Assembly (NCBI GenBank): GCA_903847195.1
Contig: CAINCZ010000105.1
Span: 1-20,031 of the forward strand
Origin: an uncultured Acidobacteriota bacterium
GTDB lineage: Bacteria > Acidobacteriota > Terriglobia > Terriglobales > CAINCZ01
DNA length: 20,031 nucleotides
Direction: 5' to 3'
Part shown: positions 7,118 to 14,105 of the stretch, one piece after another
Numbering within the stretch: position 1 is the first letter of the stretch
Layout: each line of letters begins with the position of its first letter
Made by a program: the position numbers and the translations under genes
The notes under the pieces: generated by a model
What the model was told of the DNA's origin: nothing
What the model saw: only the letters and a program-made list of their open reading frames with translations
Database searches by the model: none

Positions 7118-8236
7118 ATGCATAAGCCCAACCGGTTAGCCCAAGCCCGCCAAAAGCGCGGCATCTCGGCCGCGAAGTTGGCTGAAGCCGTCGGCGTCAG
7201 CCGGCAGACGATCTACGCCATCGAGGCCGGCAGCTACATTCCCAACACCAGCGTTGCGCTCAAGCTGGGCCGCGTGCTGGAAGCTACGGTCGAGGAGCTT
7301 TTCTACCTCGAAGACGAAGGCCTGCAGCCGCCCGCGACGGAACAGGTGGAGTTGCTCTCGCCCGAGCAGGCTCCGGCAGGCCAGCCGCTGCTGCTCTGCC
7401 AGGTGGGCAATCGCCTGGTCGCAGCCGCTCCCGAACCCGGTACCTGGAGCCTTCCGTCGGGCGACGCCGTTCTGGCCAGCCGCTCCGCCGATCCGAAACA
7501 GCCCGGGCGCGCGCGCGCCCAGGTGCTCGATCCGGACTGGAAATCAAGACAACGCGTGCTGATCGCCGGCTGCGATCCGGCGGCCGCCGTGCTGGCCCGC
7601 TACCTCGATCGCCAAGGGGTGGAACTCGTCATCAGCTATCAGAATAGCGCGCGATCCCTCGACCTGCTCAAGCGCGGCCTGGTGCATATTGCCGGAACCC
7701 ACCTCTCCACCGAAGCCGTCGGTTCGCCGCTCTCCCGTGTGGACCAGATATTCAGCTCCGGCTCCGTCGCCGTCCTTTCGTTTGCCTTGTGGGAGGAAGG
7801 GCTGGTCGTGGCCGCCGGAAATCCCAAGTCGATTCTCTGCGCCGCCGACCTCGTCCGCCGCGACGTCAGCATCGCCAATCGCGAACCCGGTGCCGGCTGC
7901 CGCTCGCTGCTCGATGCCCAGTTGCAGAAACTGGGCGCCAGGACGAGCCAGGTGCAGGGCTACGACCGCATTGCCTATGGCCATCTTCCTGCCGCTCGCC
8001 TCGTGCAGTCCGGCATTGCCGATTGCTGCATTGCCACCCGCGCCGCGGCTCGTTTCTTCGGATTGGACTTTATCCCGCTGGTCACCAAGCGTTATGACCT
8101 GGTCGTGCGCAAGGCTTCGCTCAAGTTGCCGCAGGTGGAGACGTTTATGGAAGCCCTCGGCCGCACGCCTTTCCGCCGCTCCATCGAGGCGGTCGCCGGA
8201 TATGACATGAAAACCGCCGGCGATCGAATCGCCTGA
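7118..8236 (+). CDS. HTH-XRE regulator fused to a PBP-like ligand-binding domain
   Basis: A 372-residue cytoplasmic regulator. Residues about 6-62 form an XRE/Cro-type HTH (AQARQKRGISAAKLAEAVGVSRQTIYAIEAGSYIPN is its core, given here only as a landmark spanning 9-43). After a linker, residues about 145-355 resemble a periplasmic-binding-protein fold (PBP-like/COG1910 type), including GLVHIAGTHLS, VRRDVSIANREPGAGCR, HLPAARLVQSGIADCCI and FIPLVTKRYDLVV. Related domains are found in molybdate-responsive and cofactor-linked regulators, so it may sense an oxyanion or small ligand. That is family inference, and the ligand is unknown. The start ATG at 7118 is supported by GGGAGG at 7105-7110. The gene is divergent from the multicopper oxidase, with paired inverted motifs between them, so it may control the oxidase and itself. 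A strong terminator follows. Confidence 0.82.
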   Translation: MHKPNRLAQARQKRGISAAKLAEAVGVSRQTIYAIEAGSYIPNTSVALKLGRVLEATVEELFYLEDEGLQPPATEQVELLSPEQAPAGQPLLLCQVGNRLVAAAPEPGTWSLPSGDAVLASRSADPKQPGRARAQVLDPDWKSRQRVLIAGCDPAAAVLARYLDRQGVELVISYQNSARSLDLLKRGLVHIAGTHLSTEAVGSPLSRVDQIFSSGSVAVLSFALWEEGLVVAAGNPKSILCAADLVRRDVSIANREPGAGCRSLLDAQLQKLGARTSQVQGYDRIAYGHLPAARLVQSGIADCCIATRAAARFFGLDFIPLVTKRYDLVVRKASLKLPQVETFMEALGRTPFRRSIEAVAGYDMKTAGDRIA

Positions 8237-8273
8237 AGCACGCGCCGTCGCCGCTACAGTCGTTTCCAGCCAC

Positions 8274-8316
8274 AAAAAGGCCGCGACCTCGGGTCGCGGC
8301 CTTTACCTTTTTTCCA
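8274..8316. terminator. Strong bidirectional terminator
   Basis: AAAGGCCGCGACC (8276-8288) and GGTCGCGGCCTTT (8292-8304) form a perfect 13-bp stem with a 3-nt loop. ACCTTTTTT follows on the plus strand, and the A-run at 8274-8278 gives T's on the minus strand. It sits between the convergent regulator and aminotransferase genes and should terminate both. Confidence 0.93.
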
Positions 8317-8328
8317 TGCCCGCGGTGC

Positions 8329-9513
8329 TTACTTCGCGACTGCCTGCTCCCTGGCCGACTGAAACGCCGCCGCAAAGCCCGGCACCGAACGCCGCACCGT
8401 GTCGAGCGGAATCGTCAGCGAGAGCCGGATGTAGCCGGGCCAGCCGAACCCCGTGCCCGGTACCGTCAGTACGCCTTCCTTGGCGAGCATTCGCACATAG
8501 GCCACGTCGTCGGCCATCGGAGTCTTCAGGAAGATGTAGAACGAACCTTCCGGCCGCCGAACCTCGTAGCCTATCTTTTCCAGCGCCGCGAACAACTCGT
8601 TGCGCTTGGTCTCGTAGCCGCTGATGTCGATCACCGCGTCGGCCGTCTCCAGCATCACGTTCTGCCAGATGGCCGGGGCATTGATGAAGCCCAGCACGCG
8701 ATTGGCAAAGGTGCAGGCCGCACGCATCGGTTCGCGGTCCTTGAGCCGCGGCGAGAGCGCCACGTATCCGATGCGTTCGCCGGCCAGCCCCTGCGATTTC
8801 GACCACGAATTGCAGATCACCGTGTTCGTGATCAGCGCCGCCACTTCGGGCGCCTTCCCCCCGTCGAAGACGATGTTCTTGTAAGGCTCGTCGCTGATCA
8901 CCGTCACCTGCGGCGCGCCGGCCAGCACGGCTTCCAAATCGCGCAACGTGCTCTCCGGGTACAGGCGTCCCGTCGGATTGTTCGGCGTGTTCAGGATGAT
9001 GGCCCGCGTGCGCTCGGTCAGCGCGGCGGCGATGCGCCGGGTGTCCGGCAGGAACTCGCTGTCGGTATCGACAAATACGATCTTGCCCCCGTGGTTCGTC
9101 GTATAGAACTGGTAGTCGGGGAAGAAAGGCTTCAGCAGGATCACCTCGTCGCCGGGATCGAGGATCGCCTTCAGCACTACATTCAGCGCGCCGGCCGCGC
9201 CCACCGTCATCAGGATGTCTTCGCCTTCAAACGTCAGCCCGGTCTCGCGGCTCAGCTTGTCGGCGATGCGCTGACGCACCGCCGGATAGCCCGCGTTCGG
9301 CATGTAGCCGTGCGCTCCGGGACGATGTTCGGCCACCACGCGCTCCAGCGCCCGCACCACTTCGGCCGGCGGCTCCACGTCAGGATTGCCCAGGCTGTAA
9401 TCGAATACGTTCGCTTCGCCGCGCTCGCGCTTCATGCGCAGGCCTTCTTCAAACATGCGGCGAATCCAGGAGGAACGGGTCAGTTGTTCGGAGATGGTAT
9501 TGGAAATGGGCAT
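8329..9513 (-). CDS. PLP-dependent class I/II aminotransferase
   Basis: A 394-residue fold-type I aminotransferase. NTPNNPTG (175-182), DEPY (208-211) and the PLP-lysine motif SWSKSQGLAGERIGY with K239 are intact, and the C-terminal RLSL carries the arginine expected to bind the substrate carboxylate. It would exchange an amino group between an amino acid and a 2-oxoacid in the cytosol. Its position directly downstream of the iorAB-paaK-ACT genes suggests aromatic amino acid/arylpyruvate exchange, but sequence alone does not fix specificity. The start ATG at 9513 is preceded by AAGGATCAGG. The 183-bp gap to the ACT gene holds palindromic repeats, so co-transcription is possible but not certain. 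The bidirectional terminator at 8274-8316 ends the unit. Confidence 0.88.
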   Translation of the reverse strand: MPISNTISEQLTRSSWIRRMFEEGLRMKRERGEANVFDYSLGNPDVEPPAEVVRALERVVAEHRPGAHGYMPNAGYPAVRQRIADKLSRETGLTFEGEDILMTVGAAGALNVVLKAILDPGDEVILLKPFFPDYQFYTTNHGGKIVFVDTDSEFLPDTRRIAAALTERTRAIILNTPNNPTGRLYPESTLRDLEAVLAGAPQVTVISDEPYKNIVFDGGKAPEVAALITNTVICNSWSKSQGLAGERIGYVALSPRLKDREPMRAACTFANRVLGFINAPAIWQNVMLETADAVIDISGYETKRNELFAALEKIGYEVRRPEGSFYIFLKTPMADDVAYVRMLAKEGVLTVPGTGFGWPGYIRLSLTIPLDTVRRSVPGFAAAFQSAREQAVAK

Positions 9514-9544
9514 CCTGATCCTTGTAACGGCAAACCAAAACACT

Positions 9545-9637
9545 GGGTGCCCCACCCTCACACGCCCTTCTTTGGCGCGTTAGGGTGGGGCTGTTGACTT
9601 TCTCTTGCCGGGTGCCCCTGTCCTGCCTGGGTGCCCC
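9545..9637. repeat. GGGTGCCCC direct repeats and long imperfect palindrome
   Basis: GGGTGCCCC occurs at 9545-9553, 9610-9618 and 9629-9637. Overlapping the first copy is a palindrome with arms 9550-9566 and 9574-9590 (CCCCACCCTCACACGCC against GGCGCGTTAGGGTGGGG, 15 of 17 paired) around a 7-nt loop. The same 9-mer sits in the oxidase terminator loop at 4667-4675, where the match to the third copy extends to 12 bases (GGGTGCCCCGTC). This looks like a dispersed REP-like intergenic repeat of the genome, of a type I associate with Acidobacteriota. Confidence 0.6.
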
Positions 9638-9696
9638 GTCCTGCGCGCAGCGAAGGGTGAGGTCTTTGTCCTGCACCAATTCAAATCGCGCGGCCT

Positions 9697-10128
9697 CTAT
9701 ACCTGCTGCAGATCCTTCCGCGCTACCATGCGCACGCCCGCCGCCTGCATGCGTGCAATCGCCGAATCCAGATCTTCAAACTGGAAGATCAGCACGGCGC
9801 GGTCGCCCTGGTTGAAGGGGAAGGCGTACATGTACTCGGCGTTGAGTCCCAGGGTTTCGATCGCGGCCAGCGTCGGGGCCAGGCCCTTCGAACCGCCCGA
9901 GACCTCCACCGCCAGCACATCGGTCGCCTTGATGACGTGGCCGGCGTCCTCCAGCAGCTTCGCGGCGCGCACCGGATCGTCCACGATCATCCGAAGCACG
10001 CCGAAGCGCGCGGTCTCGGCCAGCGACAGAGCCCGGATCTCGATGCCTGCGTCGGCCAGTTTGCGGCAGGGGGCCACTACGCGCCCCGGTTTATTTTCGG
10101 CAAATACAGAGAGCTGTGTGATCTTCAT
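9697..10128 (-). CDS. Tandem ACT-domain protein
   Basis: A 143-residue protein made of two ACT-type modules, about residues 3-68 ([28 protein letters not shown] and following, a landmark for 2-29) and 70-140 ([21 protein letters not shown] onward). ACT domains bind amino acids and give allosteric control. There is no catalytic or DNA-binding part, so it is probably a regulatory partner of the neighbouring enzymes, perhaps sensing aromatic amino acids. Its ATG overlaps the paaK stop codon by 4 nt (ATGA), which indicates translational coupling. Similar small ACT proteins commonly accompany phenylacetate-CoA ligase and ior genes. The specific ligand and partner are unknown. Confidence 0.85.
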   Translation of the reverse strand: MKITQLSVFAENKPGRVVAPCRKLADAGIEIRALSLAETARFGVLRMIVDDPVRAAKLLEDAGHVIKATDVLAVEVSGGSKGLAPTLAAIETLGLNAEYMYAFPFNQGDRAVLIFQFEDLDSAIARMQAAGVRMVARKDLQQV

Positions 10129-11456
10129 GAGTTCCGCCGATCTATCACGCGCTTGGCCTTGCCTTCGCTGCGCTGGATGGTGCTCGGCTCAACCAGGGCC
10201 AGCATCACCCGCACTCCCAGCACTCGCTCGATGGCGTCGGCCAGCTTCTTCTGCAACGCTTCCATGGACCCGACTTTATCGCTGAAAACCTTCGGGGTCA
10301 CTTCGACCTGGACCTCCATCTGGTCCAGCCCGTGCTCGCGCGTCAGCACGATCTGGTAATGCGGCAGCGTGCCTTCGCACTGCAGCAGCACCGCCTCGAT
10401 CTGCGACGGGAACACGTTGACGCCGCGGATGATCAGCATGTCGTCGCTGCGTCGGCCCACGCGCCGGTGCCGCCGAATGGTGCGGCCGCAGGCGCACTGC
10501 CCGGACATGATGCAGGTGATGTCGCGCGTGCGGTAGCGGATCATCGGCATCGCCTGCTTGGTGAGCGTGGTCAGCACCAGTTCGCCTTCGGCGCCTTCCG
10601 GCAGCACTTCAAGCGTCTCCGGATCGACGATTTCAGCGTAGAAGTGATCTTCAAAAATGTGCAGCCCGTCCTGGCACTCGCACTCTACCGAGACGCCGGG
10701 TCCGATGATCTCCGACAGCCCGTACAGGTCGAAGGCCTTGATGCCCGTCGACTGTTCGATGTGCCCCCGCATCGCTTCCGTCCAAGGCTCGGCGCCGAAG
10801 AAGCCGATGCGCACCGGCAGATCGTGCATGTCGATACCCATCTGCTCCGCGCGCTCGATCACGTGCAGAAAGTAGCTCGGCGTGCTGAAGACCACGGTAG
10901 GGCCGAAGTCTTTCATGATCATGATCTGCCGGTCGGTGTTGCCGCCCGACACCGGGATCACCGTTGCGCCCAGCCGCTCGGCTCCGTAGTGATAGCCCAG
11001 CCCGCCGGTGAAAAGTCCGTAGCCGAAGGCGTTCTGCACGATGTCGCCTTCGTGCACGCCGGGCGCCGCCAGCGCGCGCGCCATGACCGAGGTCCAGGCT
11101 TCGAGGTCGGCCTTGGTGTAAGCCACCACGATCGGCTTGCCCGTCGTTCCGCTCGAAGCATGCAGCCGCACCACTTCCTTCATCGGGCTGGCGAACAGTC
11201 CGAAGGGATAGGTGTCGCGCAGGTCCGTCTTCACCGTGAAGGGCAGCTTGGCCGCGTCGTCGAGCGAACGCAGGTCCTCCGGCTTCATGCCTTTGGCGTC
11301 CATGCGGTCGCGGAAGTGCTTCACGTTTTCAAACGCGCGGCCAACGATGTCGCGCAGGCGATTCAGTTGCAGCTCGCGCAGCGCGTGCGGAGCCATGTAA
11401 TCCAGCGCGCTTTCGGGCCGGAAACTGGGCTGTATCTTCTCTTTCGCAGAACTCAT
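10125..11456 (-). CDS. paaK: Phenylacetate-CoA ligase (AMP-forming)
   Basis: A 443-residue adenylate-forming enzyme that makes arylacetyl-CoA from arylacetate, ATP and CoA. The ATP-binding loop is SSGTTGKP (101-108). [12 protein letters not shown] (243-254), RYRTRD (307-312) and [19 protein letters not shown] (336-354) match the PaaK family. The C-terminal lysine candidate lies in [12 protein letters not shown]. Length is normal for PaaK. No ring-epoxidation (paaABCDE) genes are nearby; instead it lies between iorB and an ACT gene. It may therefore activate arylacetates for reductive carboxylation by IorAB, or handle the arylacetyl-CoA that IorAB produces. The start ATG at 11456 overlaps the iorB stop as ATGA, and the stop overlaps the ACT start likewise. 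Confidence 0.93.
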   Translation of the reverse strand: MSSAKEKIQPSFRPESALDYMAPHALRELQLNRLRDIVGRAFENVKHFRDRMDAKGMKPEDLRSLDDAAKLPFTVKTDLRDTYPFGLFASPMKEVVRLHASSGTTGKPIVVAYTKADLEAWTSVMARALAAPGVHEGDIVQNAFGYGLFTGGLGYHYGAERLGATVIPVSGGNTDRQIMIMKDFGPTVVFSTPSYFLHVIERAEQMGIDMHDLPVRIGFFGAEPWTEAMRGHIEQSTGIKAFDLYGLSEIIGPGVSVECECQDGLHIFEDHFYAEIVDPETLEVLPEGAEGELVLTTLTKQAMPMIRYRTRDITCIMSGQCACGRTIRRHRRVGRRSDDMLIIRGVNVFPSQIEAVLLQCEGTLPHYQIVLTREHGLDQMEVQVEVTPKVFSDKVGSMEALQKKLADAIERVLGVRVMLALVEPSTIQRSEGKAKRVIDRRNS

Positions 11457-11926
11457 TGGCCTCGTCCTAGCTGAAATGCCTGCAGATTGACTTCCACCAG
11501 CGCCTCGGGAAGATTGCGCCCGAGCGCCGCCGTCCACTGCTCCTCGGTGAAGCTCAAGTGGCGGCTCAAGACTCCCAGCAGCGCCACGTTGAGGCTCTTC
11601 TTGTTGCGCAGCTTGCTCTCGTCCACCATCGAAGGCTCAATGATCGTGCCGCCCTCGCGCAGCGCAGCCAGGTTGACCGGTGCTTGGTCGGCGGTGATCA
11701 TCAGCAGGTAATCGGCCTCGCCGCGCGGCACCATCGGGCTGAAGACCTGCTCGCCGAAACGCACGTCGCTCGAGACCGAACCGCCACGCTGGCTCATGCC
11801 GTGCAATTCGCTCTTCTTCACATCCAGCCCGGCCGTGTAGGCCACGTCGGCCACAATGTCGGAGCACTTCAGCACGCCCTGGCCGCCCAGACCGGCCACC
11901 ACTACGTTAGTTACACGCTTGCTCAT
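11453..11926 (-). CDS. iorB: Indolepyruvate:ferredoxin oxidoreductase beta subunit (gamma-domain type)
   Basis: A 157-residue subunit of the 2-oxoacid:acceptor oxidoreductase family. The signature [13 protein letters not shown] (12-24) and [10 protein letters not shown] (42-51) is that of the gamma-type domain that packs against the TPP-binding subunit. With IorA it would oxidatively decarboxylate arylpyruvates to arylacetyl-CoA, or run in reverse. It is somewhat shorter than many IorB proteins but includes the conserved core. The start ATG at 11926 lies inside the end of iorA (20-nt overlap), and its TGA stop overlaps the paaK ATG. This supports one co-translated operon, iorA-iorB-paaK-ACT. 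Confidence 0.9.
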   Translation of the reverse strand: MSKRVTNVVVAGLGGQGVLKCSDIVADVAYTAGLDVKKSELHGMSQRGGSVSSDVRFGEQVFSPMVPRGEADYLLMITADQAPVNLAALREGGTIIEPSMVDESKLRNKKSLNVALLGVLSRHLSFTEEQWTAALGRNLPEALVEVNLQAFQLGRGQ

Positions 11927-13496
11927 TGCACCTCTCGTATTCGCGAATGGCCTTGGAAGCCAGCAGACAAGTGCGCCGCGCCACGATCACCGCCAGTTCG
12001 CCGGTGTCGAGGCACTGCTGAACCAACCGCTCGAAGGCGGGCGTATCCACCGTCGGATCCACCACGTGCACGTGCTTGATCCCGAGGCTTCGCGCCAGGT
12101 CTTCAAAGATCACCCTATTGGTCTTCGCGTGATCGAGCGTACGCCCGGTGCCCGGATGCTCCTGCATGCCGGTCATCGCCGTCGTGCCGTTATCGAGGAT
12201 CAGCAGCACGTGACCGCTCGGTGGCGGGTTGTACACCATCTCCACCAGCCCGGTGATGCCGCTGTGGACGAACGTGCTGTCGCCGATCACGCTCACCACC
12301 CGCTTGGCCTGCTCGGGCGGAAGCGTGTGCCGCATGCCGAGTCCCACGCCGAGCGACGCGCCCATGCAGACCACCGCATCCATCGCGTCAAACGGTGGCA
12401 ATACGCCCAGCGAGTAGCAGCCGATGTCGCCGGCCACAATACAATCCAGATTCTTCAGGCTGGCAAAGACGCTGCGGTGCCCGCACCCCGGACACAGCGC
12501 CGGCGGCTTGCCCGGAACCGGCCTGAACTCCGGCGAATGGTCGCGCGCGATGATGCTGCGCACGCGGTTGACGTTCAACTCGCCGAAGCGGAACATCTCC
12601 GCCTTGCCCTCGACCTGAATACCTGCGGCCAGCGCCGATTCCACCAGGTACGGGTCGCCTTCTTCCACCACCAGGCAGCGCTCCACCGAGGCGGCGAACT
12701 TGCGCATCACCTCCGTCGGCAGCGGATAAGTCATGCCGATCTTCAGCACGCTCGCCTCGGGCGCGGCTTCGCGCACGTGCTGATACGAAACCCCGGAAAC
12801 GATGATGCCCAGCTTCTTGTCGCCCGCCACCAGGACGTTGGGTCCCTCGGCGTCGTTCCAATCGCCCATCTGGTGCAGCTTTTCGCGCAGGGCAAAATGC
12901 GCCGGACGCGCGAACGCCGGGATCATCACCCGCGAGCGCACGTCGCGCACAAACTCTGCCTTGCGCGCCGCTGGCACCCGGGCGTTGTCCGTGCGGACGA
13001 TGGTCTTCGAATGGCACACACGCGTGGTGATGCGCAGCAGCACGGGAATTCGCCAGCGCTCCGAGATTTCAATGGCCAGCAAGGTGAAGTCATAGGCTTC
13101 CTGCGAGTCCGCCGGCTCGAGCATCGGAATGCCGGCCGCCTGTGCGTAACGTCGGTTGTCCTGCTCGTTCTGGCTGGAGGCCAATCCCGGATCGTCGGCC
13201 GAAACGATAATCAGCGCGCCGCTTACGCCCGTGTAGGCCACCGTGAACAGCGGGTCGGCCGCCACGTTGAGTCCCACGTGCTTCATCGTGACGATGGCCC
13301 GTGCCCCGGCATAGGCCGCGCCGATGGCTACCTCCATCGCTACCTTTTCGTTCGGGGCCCACTGCGCCTTACCGCCCAGAGCGTCGAACGCCTCCAGAAT
13401 TTCCGTCGAGGGAGTTCCGGGATATCCGGTACCTAACTGAACCCCGGCAGCATGCGCCGCTGCCGCTACTGCTTCATCACCGCTCAAAAATGACAT
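11907..13496 (-). CDS. iorA: Indolepyruvate:ferredoxin oxidoreductase alpha subunit, lacking the C-terminal ferredoxin domain
   Basis: A 529-residue TPP enzyme. The N-terminal pyrimidine-binding domain starts at GTGYPGTPSTEI (22-33). The TPP/diphosphate-binding domain includes CPGCGH (335-340), GDSTFVHSGITGL (405-417) and DNGTTAMTGMQ (435-445). It should convert indole-, phenyl- or hydroxyphenylpyruvate plus CoA to arylacetyl-CoA and CO2 with low-potential electron release. Most IorA proteins continue into a cysteine-rich domain binding two [4Fe-4S] clusters. This one stops at [10 protein letters not shown], 20 nt inside iorB, with no frameshifted ferredoxin sequence beyond. The start ATG at 13496 has GGAG six bases upstream. 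The long leader (13497 onward) contains interleaved inverted repeats. Confidence 0.9.
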   Translation of the reverse strand: MSFLSGDEAVAAAAHAAGVQLGTGYPGTPSTEILEAFDALGGKAQWAPNEKVAMEVAIGAAYAGARAIVTMKHVGLNVAADPLFTVAYTGVSGALIIVSADDPGLASSQNEQDNRRYAQAAGIPMLEPADSQEAYDFTLLAIEISERWRIPVLLRITTRVCHSKTIVRTDNARVPAARKAEFVRDVRSRVMIPAFARPAHFALREKLHQMGDWNDAEGPNVLVAGDKKLGIIVSGVSYQHVREAAPEASVLKIGMTYPLPTEVMRKFAASVERCLVVEEGDPYLVESALAAGIQVEGKAEMFRFGELNVNRVRSIIARDHSPEFRPVPGKPPALCPGCGHRSVFASLKNLDCIVAGDIGCYSLGVLPPFDAMDAVVCMGASLGVGLGMRHTLPPEQAKRVVSVIGDSTFVHSGITGLVEMVYNPPPSGHVLLILDNGTTAMTGMQEHPGTGRTLDHAKTNRVIFEDLARSLGIKHVHVVDPTVDTPAFERLVQQCLDTGELAVIVARRTCLLASKAIREYERCNEQACN

Positions 13497-13611
13497 CAAG
13501 CACTCCGGGCTGGCCTTCTCAGAAAGCAGAAAACCTTGATGGCTGGGAAAAAGGAAGTTTATCTGATTACAAACGCCGCCAGCAATCATTCGCTTGCAAC
13601 TCGGCGCTGCC

Positions 13612-13693
13612 CGGTTGAAGGAACGATCCAGCGAGAACTTGTAGTCGCTCCGTGCCGCCCGGAACGGCTTCAACCGAAGTGAAGGTTCTCGCT
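13612..13693 (-). other. Interleaved inverted repeats (pseudoknot order) in the iorA leader
   Basis: CGGTTGAAG (13612-13620) is complementary to CTTCAACCG (13668-13676). AGCGAGAAC (13630-13638) is complementary to GTTCTCGCT (13685-13693), extendable by a G-T and a T-A pair. The order is A-B-A'-B', so both stems can form together only as a pseudoknot in single-stranded nucleic acid. On the minus strand this would be in the iorA 5' leader, 116-197 nt before the start. I recognise no known riboswitch class. Confidence 0.4.
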
Positions 13694-13767
13694 TGGGCAA
13701 TTTAATTAAGCTCGTTACTATTTGGGAATCATCTGCACGTCTGTAAATAACTATTGCACCAATCAAC

Positions 13768-13827
13768 TGTCGTCACCAATGGCGCAATGTCGTCACAAGT
13801 GACTATGCTTCGTCATTTGTGACACTT
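13768..13827. promoter_or_regulatory. Three direct repeats at exact 20-bp spacing
   Basis: TCGTCA begins at 13770, 13790 and 13810. The three 20-bp units start TGTCGTCACC, TGTCGTCACA and CTTCGTCATT. The second and third units also contain near-palindromes GTCAC-AA-GTGAC (13792-13803) and GTCAT-TT-GTGAC (13812-13823). Spacing of about two helical turns is typical of cooperatively bound activator or repressor sites. It lies about 280 bp from each divergent start codon. Confidence 0.5.
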
Positions 13828-14105
13828 TTGAGCTGTGTTCGCGGTCTCCATCCACTTTCTTTTCTTGTCTTTTATATGGTTTCGCAATAGAGTTTGGTCC
13901 CTGCGCGGAATCAAGATTGCACGACTGCGGTTGAAGGACAGCCTTCGACACGGTTCCGGCAGGTCTTCGCCAATTTTCGTAGGGGCGGTTATGCGCCCTT
14001 GCATTGATAAGGCTCTGTCCTCGCCGCCAGCGGGGCAGAGCGTCGGAGAGGCGCCCGCACGCACTTTCCGGCGAGCACGGAAGCAGCATACATAGGAGGC
14101 GAGCG

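Larger units (their letters stand above)
13497..14105. promoter_or_regulatory. 609-bp divergent control region between iorA and the CISM operon
   Basis: No convincing gene is present; short open frames here lack ribosome sites and recognisable motifs. The region is locally AT-richer, especially 13700-13770. It holds two interleaved 9-bp inverted repeats (13612-13693) and a three-copy 20-bp-phased direct repeat (13768-13827), listed separately. Promoters for both divergent operons must lie here, but I could not identify -35/-10 pairs with confidence. The plus-strand operon start is well marked by AGGAGG at 14094-14099. Confidence 0.6.

Noticed and set aside
9449..9679. Minus-strand open frame reading AQDGAPRQD...GGAPSV across the ACT/aminotransferase gap
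   Set aside because: It is a translation of the GGGTGCCCC repeats and the start of the aminotransferase gene in another frame; such repeat-derived frames are often misannotated as proteins.
13933..13946. GAAGG-ACAG-CCTTC hairpin in the molybdoenzyme leader
   Set aside because: A 5-bp stem without a T-run is expected by chance and has no supporting context.
13793..14089. A 98-codon minus-strand frame in the divergent control region
   Set aside because: It has no ribosome site, no recognisable motif and overlaps the phased repeats and the leader of the molybdoenzyme gene.
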